Assembly (NCBI RefSeq): GCF_007559335.1
Contig: NZ_VMBG01000002.1
Span: 541,001-605,000 of the forward strand
Origin: Rariglobus hedericola
GTDB lineage: Bacteria; Verrucomicrobiota; Verrucomicrobiia; Opitutales; Opitutaceae
DNA: 64,000 nucleotides
Direction of reading: 5' to 3'
The position numbers were made by a program, and so were the translations under genes. Under the pieces are notes generated by a model. That model did no database searches. It saw nothing but the letters and a program-made list of their open reading frames with translations, and was not told where the DNA came from. Positions 1-8,403 of this stretch are shown in pieces. Within the stretch, counting starts at the first letter, position 1, and each line of letters opens with the position of its first letter.

Positions 1-2040
1 GTGACGGATGCCGACAGCGTTCGCCGCATCGAGGCGCGCATCAAGGCAACCAAGGAAGCGCTCGATGAGATTTCGAAGCGCGCGGATTATGACGCGACCC
101 TGTTTTATCGCCTCGGCCACACGTTCCTGCTCCGTGGTGGCGCGTGGGAGTCGGCAATCGTTCTGGAGCGCTTGCTGAAGGAATACCCGCAAGCCGAGGA
201 ACGTGAACTCGCTTACTCGGATCTCGTGCGCGCCTATGCCGATTCCGGCCGGGTGGATCGCATGCGCACCGCGCTGGATGATTTCATGCGGGCGATTCCC
301 GAGAGCAAACTGCTGCCGCAGGCCCTCTACGTTGCCGCGCAGACGGCGTTTGATCGCGGTCGCGCGGACCTCCAGCTGGAGTTTCTTGAAGTGGGCGTGA
401 ACAAGTTTCCCGACGCCGAACTCACCGAGTTCATGGTGCTCATGCAGGCCAACGCGCATTTCGCCGGTGGCAAGTTTGATGAGGCCCGCGCCGATGCCGA
501 GAAATACGTCGCGAAGTATCCGCAGGGACGTTTCGCCGAGGATGCGACTTATCTACGCGCGATGGCCACGCTGGTGCTCGGTCGCGCCGGCGATGCCATC
601 AAGGAGATCAACGAATACATCGCGAAATACCCCGAGGGGCGTTTTGTCGCCGATGGTCGTTACCGTATCGCTGCCGCGCAGTATGCGATGCAGGATTACG
701 CGGCTGCCGAGAAGCAGTTGGACGCCTGGCTGGCGGATTTCCCCGTCGATCACGCCCAGCGCGGCGAAGCCCTTTCCACGCAGGGTGATGTTTATGCCGG
801 CGAAGGCCGCATTGATGACGCCATTGCCAGCTATCGCGCGGCCATGTCGGCGTCGCTCTCCGACGACCAGCTGGGCTACGTCCTCGATGAGCTGACCAAG
901 CACTACCAATCCAAGCGCGATTACAACACCGCCGCGGTGATGTGGGAAGACTTCGCCCGCGAACGCCCTGATCATCCGTTTGTGATCAATGCCGCCTACT
1001 GGATCGGCCGCCTGCGCGGTCGTGAAGGCAAGCCGGATGTCGCCATCACCCAGATGGGTGAGATTGCCCGCCGTTACCTCACCGATCCCAATCGTGACGC
1101 GGTTGAGCGCTTGCTGACTCAGATGGCCGCCCTGCTGGCCCGCAATCCCCGTCCGGGTCCCGATGGCGTGCGTCCGCCTGCGCCTTCCAACGAAGAGATC
1201 GCGGCGCGTGTTGAAAAGGAATTGGTCACCGATGCGACCAAGCACCAGGACACGGTCAAAGCCCGTGTGCTGTTCACCGAAGCCGAGGTTGCCTCGCTCC
1301 GTAAGAACCCTGCGCTGCGCGATGAACTCCTGTCGCGCATTGGCGACGAAATCGCTCCCGAGGCCCTGCCTCCCGGTTTGCTCGGCCGCGTCGGCGACCT
1401 GCTGCGCCAGCAGGGCAAGCTGGATCGCGCCCGCGCTTGTTATGACCAGCTCGTGTTGCGTTATCCGCGCTCGATGTATGCGGATTTTGGTTACGTCGGC
1501 TTGGGCGAACTGGCCTATCTGGCCGGCGATTACGACAACGCGCTCATCCATTTCACCAACGCGATTGATCGTGCCGGCGCCCGCTTCAAACTCCTCGAAG
1601 CCACGCTCGGCCGCGCGAAGACCCTGCTGGCCGCCGGCAAGCTTGATGAGTCCAAGGAGCTCTTCGAGCAGATCGCCAGCAACCGTGCCTGGCGCGGCGA
1701 AGCCACGGCGCAGAGCATTTATTCACTGGGCGAAATCCTGTTGAAGCGCGGTGCTTCCAACGATCTCGCGCAGGCCCAGGCGCATTTCCAGCGCGTGTTT
1801 ATTTCCTACAAGAAGTTCACGCCTTGGGTGGCCCGCGCCTACCTGCGCAGCGGCGAGACCTTTGAAAAGCAGGGCCAGCCGAAGGAAGCCTTGGCCACTT
1901 ATCGTGAAATGATCCGCAATCGCGACCGGTTCGAATCGTATCCTGAGCTGGGCAAGGCGTTGGAACGCGCGAAAGTCCTCGAACTCCAAGTGCCCGATTC
2001 ACCCGCCGCAGCGGCGACCACCACGGGAGGTGCCTCATGA
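1..2040 (+). CDS. TPR-repeat protein (5' end probably outside the window)
   Basis: The protein is almost entirely tandem tetratricopeptide-like helical hairpins. Repeated blocks of the type YPQGRFAEDATYLRA and YPEGRFVADGRYRIA resemble the YbgF/BamD class of periplasmic TPR proteins. The first base of the window is already in frame and the visible N-terminus has no signal peptide, so the gene probably begins upstream and this is a C-terminal piece of 679 residues. It overlaps the next gene by 4 bases (ATGA), so translation is likely coupled. It heads a cluster with a TolQ/ExbB channel and two ExbD/TolR proteins, so a scaffold role in a proton-motive-force-driven envelope machine is inferred. 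The family is recognised only at repeat level. Confidence 0.8.
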   Translation: MTDADSVRRIEARIKATKEALDEISKRADYDATLFYRLGHTFLLRGGAWESAIVLERLLKEYPQAEERELAYSDLVRAYADSGRVDRMRTALDDFMRAIPESKLLPQALYVAAQTAFDRGRADLQLEFLEVGVNKFPDAELTEFMVLMQANAHFAGGKFDEARADAEKYVAKYPQGRFAEDATYLRAMATLVLGRAGDAIKEINEYIAKYPEGRFVADGRYRIAAAQYAMQDYAAAEKQLDAWLADFPVDHAQRGEALSTQGDVYAGEGRIDDAIASYRAAMSASLSDDQLGYVLDELTKHYQSKRDYNTAAVMWEDFARERPDHPFVINAAYWIGRLRGREGKPDVAITQMGEIARRYLTDPNRDAVERLLTQMAALLARNPRPGPDGVRPPAPSNEEIAARVEKELVTDATKHQDTVKARVLFTEAEVASLRKNPALRDELLSRIGDEIAPEALPPGLLGRVGDLLRQQGKLDRARACYDQLVLRYPRSMYADFGYVGLGELAYLAGDYDNALIHFTNAIDRAGARFKLLEATLGRAKTLLAAGKLDESKELFEQIASNRAWRGEATAQSIYSLGEILLKRGASNDLAQAQAHFQRVFISYKKFTPWVARAYLRSGETFEKQGQPKEALATYREMIRNRDRFESYPELGKALERAKVLELQVPDSPAAAATTTGGAS

Positions 2041-2837
2041 AAAAGCTTATCTGTGCATTGTTGGCCCTCGCCGCGGTTTCACCGCTGTGCGCCCAGCGCT
2101 TCATCCTCAAGGATGGCAAGGCGCTCAACCAGGCCGACGTTGTCCTGAAAGACGGCAAGCTGGTGCGTGCGGTCGCCGCAGGTGCGGAGGTGTCCTACCC
2201 GTTGTCCCAAGTGGCCCGTCTCGACTGGCCTGAGCCCGAAGAGGTCGAGCAGGCGCGCCAGCTCGTCGCGGCCGGCAAGGGCGTCGAGGCCGAGGAAAAG
2301 ATCACCCCGATCTACCGCCAGTTCGCGCCTTATTCCAAATTGCCCGGTTCGTGGTGGGGTGAGGCTGCGTTGATTCGTGCCCGCGCTTTGCTTGCCCAGC
2401 AGAAGAACGACGAAACCGAGCGCGCCGCCCGTGAGCTGATGTCTACATCGACGGATTCGGAAACCGTCGCCGCCGCCCAGCTGATCATGGCGCGCATCCA
2501 GATGCTCCTGAACAAGGCGGATATCGCCGACGCGATGCTCGACGAAATCATGCGTAAAGACGCCTCCTCCGAGATCGAGGCGCGCGCCGCGATCCTTCGC
2601 GGTGACATTGCCTACGCCCGCAAGGAGTTCTCCAAGGCGCTCGAATTTTATCTCCAGGTTCCCGTTTTTTATGGAACCGAAGATGCCGTGATGCCGGTCG
2701 CACTTTTGGGCAGCGCCCGCGCCTATCGTGGCTACGGTGACTCCGCGCGTGCCGAGCGCGCGTATCTCGACATCATCGTAACCTATCCCGACACTGCCGA
2801 GGCGGCGGTTGCCAAGACCGAGTCCGCCCGCCTCTGA
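2037..2837 (+). CDS. exported TPR-like protein of the Exb/Tol cluster
   Basis: A 266-residue protein with a clear signal peptide: lysines at 2-3, a hydrophobic core and a probable cut after LCAQ near residue 21. A short beta-rich stretch follows (RFILKDGKALNQADVVLKDG), then several TPR-like helical hairpins from about residue 60 to the end. It is predicted to be periplasmic. The start codon overlaps the stop of the preceding TPR gene, and an ExbB-like gene follows after 38 bases. The name rests on repeat pattern and context; no specific function is claimed. Confidence 0.75.
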   Translation: MKKLICALLALAAVSPLCAQRFILKDGKALNQADVVLKDGKLVRAVAAGAEVSYPLSQVARLDWPEPEEVEQARQLVAAGKGVEAEEKITPIYRQFAPYSKLPGSWWGEAALIRARALLAQQKNDETERAARELMSTSTDSETVAAAQLIMARIQMLLNKADIADAMLDEIMRKDASSEIEARAAILRGDIAYARKEFSKALEFYLQVPVFYGTEDAVMPVALLGSARAYRGYGDSARAERAYLDIIVTYPDTAEAAVAKTESARL

Positions 2838-2875
2838 CCCCTTTTGCTTTCTTAAAAACAACTCTCCCGCGAATT

Positions 2876-3691
2876 ATGAAATCCTCCCTCCGCCGTCTCA
2901 CTGGTTTCGCCGCCCTGCTCACCGCCAGCCCGCTTGCCCTGCTTGCCCAGAGCGCAGCCGCCGCCGCCCCCACTGTCGTTAAAAAATCGCTCCTCCAGGA
3001 GCTCAGCGCCCCGGCGATCATCCCCCTGTGGATCTGTTCGGCGCTGATCGTCTATCTCGTGATCGATCTCTACATGAAGACCGCTCACAAGCAGTTCGTC
3101 TCGCCCGTCGCGGTCGAGGCATTCCGTTCGTTCTTTCGCGCCGGTGATTATCATGGCGCCTACAACTGGGCCCGCGCCAATCCCGGCATTCTCGCCAACG
3201 TCATCTATGCCGGCCTGAAGCATGCCCCCAGCGGCAAACAGGCTGCTGAAGATGCGATGGGCTCAGCCATCATCGGTGAAAACTCCCGCTTCCAGAGCAA
3301 GATCGCCTACCTCTCCGTCATCGGCGTTATCGCGCCCATGATCGGCCTCACCGGCACGGTCGTCGGCATGATTCAGGCGTTCGCGGCGATGGGCCAGGCC
3401 GGTGCGGCCGATCCCTCGAAGCTCTCGGGCGCCATCGGCCACGTGCTCCACGCGACCGCCTCGGGTCTGGCCGTCGCCATTCCGGCGTTCGTGTTCTACT
3501 ACCTCATCCGTAATCGCGTGGGCCACTCGATCCACGCGCTGTCCGACACCGCCAACGACCTTTTCCGCAAATTCCCTTACAGCCATCTGGCCGAAGTGGA
3601 GTTCGAAGGCGGCGAGAGCTTCGCTGCCACGCCCAACTGGGTGGCCGGTGGTCCGACCTACGTTCAGCCCGGTCACGCCCAAGAGGCCTGA
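2876..3691 (+). CDS. MotA/TolQ/ExbB-family proton channel protein
   Basis: A 271-residue inner-membrane protein. An N-terminal signal-like segment (about 1-30) is followed by a first membrane helix (about 42-62, IPLWICSALIVYLVI), a cytoplasmic domain, and the family's paired helices: IGVIAPMIGLTGTVVGMIQAF (about 147-168) and the segment with HATASGLAVAIPAFVFYYL (about 192-212). The GLTGTV motif is the family hallmark. TolQ/ExbB/MotA proteins form the pentameric stator that conducts protons with an ExbD/TolR partner, and two such partners follow directly. The extra N-terminal signal-like region is typical of the TolQ-like forms found outside Proteobacteria. Which process it powers cannot be told from the sequence. 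Confidence 0.92.
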   Translation: MKSSLRRLTGFAALLTASPLALLAQSAAAAAPTVVKKSLLQELSAPAIIPLWICSALIVYLVIDLYMKTAHKQFVSPVAVEAFRSFFRAGDYHGAYNWARANPGILANVIYAGLKHAPSGKQAAEDAMGSAIIGENSRFQSKIAYLSVIGVIAPMIGLTGTVVGMIQAFAAMGQAGAADPSKLSGAIGHVLHATASGLAVAIPAFVFYYLIRNRVGHSIHALSDTANDLFRKFPYSHLAEVEFEGGESFAATPNWVAGGPTYVQPGHAQEA

Positions 3692-3757
3692 TCATCCCCC
3701 CGCGCAGGGCATTCATTTTCCCCGCGCTCAATTCCAACCCTTTAACTTCTTAAACTT

Positions 3758-4183
3758 ATGGCAGGTGGTGGTGGCGGAGCGGAGGGCGATCCCGAATTCC
3801 AAATAGCCCCGATGATCGACGTGTTACTCGTGCTGCTCATTTTCTTTATGAGCATCGCGACGACTGCGGTCTCGCGTTATGACCCAAGCATCGAGCTCCC
3901 CGTGGCGCCCGATGCCAACAAGAAGGAAGACTCTGAAGGCGAACTTGTCTTCAATGTCGCCTGGAAGGCTCAAACGCAGAGTGCCGTCACGACCTTCGAA
4001 GAACACGCCGTCAATCTGGACGATGTGGTCTCGACGCTCATCGCCCGCAAAAAGGCCGACCCGAAGGTTCGCGTGCTTGTGCGTAGCGACGGCCTCACAC
4101 CCGTTCGTTATGTTTCCGCCGTGGTGGAAGCCGCCGCCAAGGCCGGCATCTCCGACGTGACCTTCGCCACCCTCAGCCGCTGA
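3758..4183 (+). CDS. ExbD/TolR-family biopolymer transport protein, first copy
   Basis: A 141-residue single-pass protein. A short Gly-rich N-terminus (MAGGGGGAEG) leads into FQIAPMIDVLLVLLIFFMS, the ExbD/TolR helix with its conserved proton-carrying Asp (about residue 28). The periplasmic domain ends RYVSAVVEAAAKAGISDVTF, the usual ExbD C-terminal motif. It partners the ExbB-like protein 66 bases upstream and is followed 10 bases later by a second ExbD. Two non-identical ExbD proteins per ExbB suggest a heterodimeric peptidoglycan-facing arm. Confidence 0.92.
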   Translation: MAGGGGGAEGDPEFQIAPMIDVLLVLLIFFMSIATTAVSRYDPSIELPVAPDANKKEDSEGELVFNVAWKAQTQSAVTTFEEHAVNLDDVVSTLIARKKADPKVRVLVRSDGLTPVRYVSAVVEAAAKAGISDVTFATLSR

Positions 4184-4193
4184 TTTACCGACC

Positions 4194-4637
4194 ATGAAAA
4201 TGCCCATCCAGCAGGCCAACCCCGACGTGGGCTTCCAGATCGCGCCCATGATCGACGTGGTGTTCGTGATCCTCGTGTTCTTCATGGCCCTGGCCGCGCA
4301 GATCAAGATCGAGCAGATTCTCCAGACCAAGCTCCCTGGCATCTCGGTTTCTTCGGCGACCACGGAGTTTGTCGACGAGCAGATTCTCAGCGTCAGTGAA
4401 GACGGCGAAGTTTCGCTCAACGACGAATCCTACGACTCCCCGCAGAGCCGCGAATTGCCCCAGCTCACCGGCACGCTGATGCGCCTCAAGAGCTCGAGCG
4501 ACGCCGCGAAGAGCAAGCTCGTGGTAACGCTGATCAGCAATCCCGAGTCTCCCTATTACCGCACGATCGACGTGCTCAACGCACTGGCCGTCGCCGGTAT
4601 CACCAACGTGACTTTCACCTCCGACTCGGAGGAATAA
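4194..4637 (+). CDS. ExbD/TolR-family biopolymer transport protein, second copy
   Basis: A 147-residue paralogue of the preceding protein. The membrane helix reads FQIAPMIDVVFVILVFFMALA and keeps the conserved Asp (about residue 20). The periplasmic part ends in TIDVLNALAVAGITNVTF, matching the ExbD terminus. The N-terminus is shorter than in the first copy and the middle is clearly diverged, so this is an old duplication. It lies 10 bases after the first ExbD and 4 bases before the vWA-like gene, implying one transcript. Known family role: the proton-coupled partner of an ExbB/TolQ channel. Confidence 0.92.
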   Translation: MKMPIQQANPDVGFQIAPMIDVVFVILVFFMALAAQIKIEQILQTKLPGISVSSATTEFVDEQILSVSEDGEVSLNDESYDSPQSRELPQLTGTLMRLKSSSDAAKSKLVVTLISNPESPYYRTIDVLNALAVAGITNVTFTSDSEE

Positions 4638-4641
4638 TCCC

Positions 4642-6117
4642 ATGTCCGAGGAGACCCCAAAAAAGCACCCCAATCTCTACAAGCGCGTCACGGCCAGCGT
4701 GCCGTTGCTCGTCACGGTCATCGTGCACGTCGTGCTGATCGCGATCGCAGGCTACTTTGTGGTGAGCGAGCAGATCATCGGAAAAAAGAAGATCATGGAG
4801 GCGGCCTCGGCCACCGAGTCGGTCGCGCAAAAACAGGTTGAACACCGCCTGCAGGTCGCCCGCAAAGGCGGCGGCTCCGCCAGTTCTTCACCGGTTTCGG
4901 CCTCACGTATTTTCTCCACGGCGGACAACGCCCTTCAGATGCCCGCCATGCCCGACCTTCCGTCGGTTGGCGCGAGCTCGCTCAGTGGCATGGGCTTCGG
5001 CGCCGGCATGGGTGCGGTGGGCACTGGCACGGGTTACAACACCGGTCTCGGTGGCGGCAATGGTCTCGGCAGCGGGTTCATGAGCATGAGCTTCCTCGGC
5101 ACGACCAGCCAGCGCGCCTCCAAAATAGTATTCGTGGTCGATGTCGGCACCGGCTTGATGGACATCCGCAAAGGTGGCTTTGAGGCGTTTCAAATCATCC
5201 GTGATGAAATGGCCAAGCTGATCAGCCGCCTGCCCCCGAGCGCGGAGTTTGGCGTCGTATTATTCGAGACCGGCACGTCCGGCACTGATGGCGCTGTCAC
5301 GTCGTTCGAGCGCACCTTGCTGCCCGCCACGGTGGCCAACAAAGAGCGACTGTTCGAGTGGATCAAACCGATCAATGCGGACTCGGCCCGCGTCGGCATC
5401 CAGTCGGTTCCCAATCGCGTCACCTGGAGACCGAAGCCCATCACCAATGCCGGTCTCGATGAGACTTTGTATGTTCCGCTTTGGACGCGTGCGTTGCGCG
5501 CCTCGTTGGAGCTCCAGCCTGACACGGTTTATCTCATCACGGGCAGCGCTGGTGCCCAGCGCCGCAAAGTGAGCGAGAGCGAACTAGCCAAGCGCAAACG
5601 GGAGAACGACGACTACATCGCCGATCTCAAACGGGAAGGATTGGACATGGCTGCCGTGGGTGCCGCCCGCGGCGCAGCCATGAACAAGGCCCGCGCCGAA
5701 TTCGACGCGATCAACGCCAAGCTCAAGGCGCAGGGTAAGTCGCCTTTCATTATCCAAGACATCAAACGCGTGTTTGACGGTGACTTTCAGGCGGCGCTTA
5801 AACGCATCGGTGAAAGCATCAAACTGGACACCAAGGGCTGGACCACCAAGAGCGGAAAAGTCCTTTGGTGGACGGGCTACAGTGAGTGGGAGAACGCCGA
5901 ATACTCCGATGTGATCATGTATATTTCCCAAATGCAGCGTGCATTGCTCAAGGATCGCGCCGCGTTGAACATCTTCCTTTTTGTCGGACCGAACGAGGAG
6001 CCAAAGGTGTCCATGGAGAACCTTGGAAAGACCAGCTCGCGTAACGGCGGCAAGTTTGAGCTGATCACCACCAAGCGCCTGCAGGAACTGTCCAAGCGCG
6101 ACGAGCAGAAGAAATAA
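4642..6117 (+). CDS. single-pass membrane protein with degenerate vWA-like domain
   Basis: A 491-residue protein. The cytoplasmic N-terminus is followed by one membrane helix (about 14-37, VPLLVTVIVHVVLIAIAGYF) in the TonB/TolA-like orientation, then a low-complexity Gly/Ser/Met spacer (about 105-150) and a domain starting at about residue 160 (KIVFVVDVGTGLMD). That pattern matches the first strand of a von Willebrand A domain, but the metal-site DxSxS is replaced by DVGTG, so metal-dependent ligand binding is doubtful. Being last in the TPR-ExbB-ExbD-ExbD cluster, 4 bases after ExbD, it occupies the TonB/TolA position. A role in passing channel energy to the periplasm is inferred. Confidence 0.7.
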   Translation: MSEETPKKHPNLYKRVTASVPLLVTVIVHVVLIAIAGYFVVSEQIIGKKKIMEAASATESVAQKQVEHRLQVARKGGGSASSSPVSASRIFSTADNALQMPAMPDLPSVGASSLSGMGFGAGMGAVGTGTGYNTGLGGGNGLGSGFMSMSFLGTTSQRASKIVFVVDVGTGLMDIRKGGFEAFQIIRDEMAKLISRLPPSAEFGVVLFETGTSGTDGAVTSFERTLLPATVANKERLFEWIKPINADSARVGIQSVPNRVTWRPKPITNAGLDETLYVPLWTRALRASLELQPDTVYLITGSAGAQRRKVSESELAKRKRENDDYIADLKREGLDMAAVGAARGAAMNKARAEFDAINAKLKAQGKSPFIIQDIKRVFDGDFQAALKRIGESIKLDTKGWTTKSGKVLWWTGYSEWENAEYSDVIMYISQMQRALLKDRAALNIFLFVGPNEEPKVSMENLGKTSSRNGGKFELITTKRLQELSKRDEQKK

Positions 6118-6172
6118 GCGAGGGCGAGTCCCACGCTTGCGAGGCGGGCCGTGCGGCGTTTGGCTGCACGGC

Positions 6173-6565
6173 ATGGCTGTTAAAAAACTCCTTCACACCC
6201 GCTACCGGGTAAACGAGATCGAGCGCACGGTTAAGTTTTATCAGGACGCGCTCGGGCTCACGGTCTCCCGCCGCCACACCTCCCCGCGCGGTGCGCAGCT
6301 CGTATTTCTAGCCACGCCGAACAGCGACGAGGAAATCGAACTTTGTCAGATGCCCGCGGGCGCCGAGCCGGTCAAGGTGCAGGCCGATCTCACTCACCTC
6401 GCGTTCGAGGTCGAGGACCTGAAGGCCTTTGCCGCTGAACTGAAGGCCAAGGGATTCGAACTCAGCGACGGTCCCACGACGACGGGTAGCGGTTCGTTGA
6501 TCGCCTTCATTGATGCGCCTGAAGGCTACGAAATCGAATTGATCCAGCGTTCGTCGAAAGGCTGA
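6173..6565 (+). CDS. gloA: glyoxalase I (lactoylglutathione lyase), VOC family
   Basis: A 130-residue VOC protein of the length and fold of E. coli GloA. All four metal ligands of the family are at the expected places: His8 (LLHTRY), Glu56 (EEIELC), His75 (LTHLAF) and Glu122 (GYEIELI). The enzyme isomerises the methylglyoxal-glutathione hemithioacetal to lactoylglutathione; a retained Glu/His set is compatible with the Ni/Co class. The ATG at 6173 was chosen because it matches GloA starts; an upstream TTG at 6137 would add 12 residues with no homology pattern. A membrane protein gene follows after one base. A related VOC lyase cannot be fully excluded. Confidence 0.88.
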   Translation: MAVKKLLHTRYRVNEIERTVKFYQDALGLTVSRRHTSPRGAQLVFLATPNSDEEIELCQMPAGAEPVKVQADLTHLAFEVEDLKAFAAELKAKGFELSDGPTTTGSGSLIAFIDAPEGYEIELIQRSSKG

Positions 6566-6566
6566 C

Positions 6567-7202
6567 GTGGGCAATACGGCAAACGTCTGCGAGAATCGGT
6601 GGCTGACGGCGTGGCCCGATGCGCTGGCATTTGTCGCCGGCCTTGCGATCGCGAGGTTCGCGGGCTGGAACACGGGCGATTTGATTTGGAGCCTGTGGCT
6701 GTCGAGTTTGGTGGTGGGCTATACCATGATCGTTTGGACGATCTTCAGCCGTGCGTGGGGACGTGCCGGCGAGATGCTGGGCGGCTTGTTCCTGTTGGCC
6801 TTCTTCACGGTGCATTTCGGGATGTTTCATTTCGTGCACTCGATGTTTCTCGAACAGTTCTTCCCTTTGGATGGGGTTCGCGGCGAGGGCGGTCCGGATT
6901 ACCTCGAAGTGGTGGCGCGGTATGCGATCTGGCTGCCGGTGGCATTTTTTGCAGAGCGAGCAGCGTTTCGCCGGCCACCACCACGCGTTGATAATGTTTC
7001 GGTCAATGCGGGTGACATCGAAGCCCGCAAAGCGCGGGATGGCGGGGCGTTGATGATGAAACCCTACGTCAACGTGATCCGGTTGCACCTGTTGATTTTC
7101 TTCTTCGCCTTCGCCCACGCCATGAAATGGGAGAGCTTCGCGATCTACGCCGTGGTTTACGCCGTATATTTTTTCCCGTGGCGACTGGTGCTAAAGTCGT
7201 AA
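6567..7202 (+). CDS. multi-pass membrane protein, DUF6498-like
   Basis: A 211-residue integral membrane protein with about five or six hydrophobic helices. The arrangement (paired N-terminal helices, a central FTVHFGMFHFVHSMFL segment rich in His and Phe, and C-terminal YAVVYAVYFFPW) resembles DUF6498 proteins. The start is GTG, one base after the glyoxalase stop, so the two are probably co-transcribed. The clustered histidines in the middle helix could bind metal or haem, but no known motif is complete. Function unknown. Confidence 0.65.
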   Translation: MGNTANVCENRWLTAWPDALAFVAGLAIARFAGWNTGDLIWSLWLSSLVVGYTMIVWTIFSRAWGRAGEMLGGLFLLAFFTVHFGMFHFVHSMFLEQFFPLDGVRGEGGPDYLEVVARYAIWLPVAFFAERAAFRRPPPRVDNVSVNAGDIEARKARDGGALMMKPYVNVIRLHLLIFFFAFAHAMKWESFAIYAVVYAVYFFPWRLVLKS

Positions 7203-7284
7203 GATACGGTGAGCGTTTAGGTGTGTCGTAAGCGGATGGTGAGTATGAGGTCGTAAACTCGATAACCGCGGTTTGGGATGAGCC

Positions 7285-8403
7285 GTGAAATCGATTATGC
7301 TGGGCATGTTGTTAGTCATGGCATCGCTTCTGCCCGTGCGTGCCGTGGTGATCCCTCATTTCACCATGCAAAAGATGGCGGTGGTGTCCGATGTCGTCGT
7401 GCTCTGTGAGGAAGTGGAGATTGGCTACAACGTGACGGAGTATCCCACTTGGACCTATCGGGAAGCGTTTGCCCGCTGCAAATCCCTGCGCGTGTTCAAA
7501 GGTGTGCTCGAAGAGGGAAAGGAGTTCACTGTAAAATACGCGCCGGTAAGCCGGCGGCCGCTTCGTAAAGGTATGCGAGAAAAACATGCCGATGGCGTAA
7601 TTGCGGAAACGCCGGCCGAGTATTTTCCACCGGGGAGAGCTCTTTTGTTTTTAACGGCGACCAAAGAAGTCGGCATCTACGCCGTTCAAGGAGCCAAGCT
7701 CATTCAGCAGGATGAGATTTTTGATCTGGGCGGCGACCATACTTGGGAAAGAGAAATTCTGCCTCAGCAGCAGCCGGAGAACAGTGTGCTCGGTGAGTGT
7801 TTGAAGTATGGAGAAGCCGAACTCGTGGCAGACTATCTGAAGGGGATGAAGCTCTTGGAGGATTCTTCTATTCCTCCTCAGTTCGAGGTTGTTTACCGGA
7901 AGGATCCCTTGGCGAACGATCCGGTGAAAACTCAGATCGTTGCGGTGGCGTTGAGTCTGATTCCCCTGCTAATGATCGGCGTGGGCTATCGGATATGCCG
8001 GCCGCGTTTACCTAAGGCTAGGATGCTTCGCCGGGGCTTGTTGGTTTTCGTAATGGTGGGAGCCGTCGTAACGGGGGTTCAGGTGTATGCGGTTAGCGCG
8101 ATATGGGCGCAACGACCCGTGCGCTGGGCGAACATTCACACGGGTATGACGTTGGGCGATCTACGCTGCTTTATTACGAGCTATGAATCCTATCCTGATT
8201 ACTTGATGAAGCAAAACGGGGAGCGTCTGATGATCCATCGAGTGGAGGGGATTAATATCCATGGCTCGTGGCAGCTCAGAGTTCGCTACGATGCCAACGA
8301 GGTGATCGGAAGCGCGATGATCACTTATCGAGGAAACTTTAGCTGGTTGATTCCTTCGACTCGACTGGGCCGCGTGAGTAACGAAAGGCTACCTAGGGGC
8401 TGA
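7285..8403 (+). CDS. hypothetical exported/membrane protein of atypical composition
   Basis: A 372-residue protein with a GTG start and an N-terminal signal-like helix (about 1-22). A soluble domain rich in Lys, Glu and Tyr follows, then two further hydrophobic segments (about 217-237 and 250-272) and a C-terminal tail. The family is not recognised. Its coding DNA is visibly richer in A/T, with many more A/T-ending codons than its neighbours, so recent acquisition or weak constraint is possible. It converges on the DNA glycosylase gene with an 11-base overlap of 3' ends. The long signal peptide and lack of frameshifts argue for a real gene. Confidence 0.6.
   Translation: MKSIMLGMLLVMASLLPVRAVVIPHFTMQKMAVVSDVVVLCEEVEIGYNVTEYPTWTYREAFARCKSLRVFKGVLEEGKEFTVKYAPVSRRPLRKGMREKHADGVIAETPAEYFPPGRALLFLTATKEVGIYAVQGAKLIQQDEIFDLGGDHTWEREILPQQQPENSVLGECLKYGEAELVADYLKGMKLLEDSSIPPQFEVVYRKDPLANDPVKTQIVAVALSLIPLLMIGVGYRICRPRLPKARMLRRGLLVFVMVGAVVTGVQVYAVSAIWAQRPVRWANIHTGMTLGDLRCFITSYESYPDYLMKQNGERLMIHRVEGINIHGSWQLRVRYDANEVIGSAMITYRGNFSWLIPSTRLGRVSNERLPRG

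Noticed and set aside
1924..1936. GGTTCGAATC, resembling a tRNA T-arm
   Set aside because: It lies inside the TPR coding sequence with no acceptor or anticodon stem around it.
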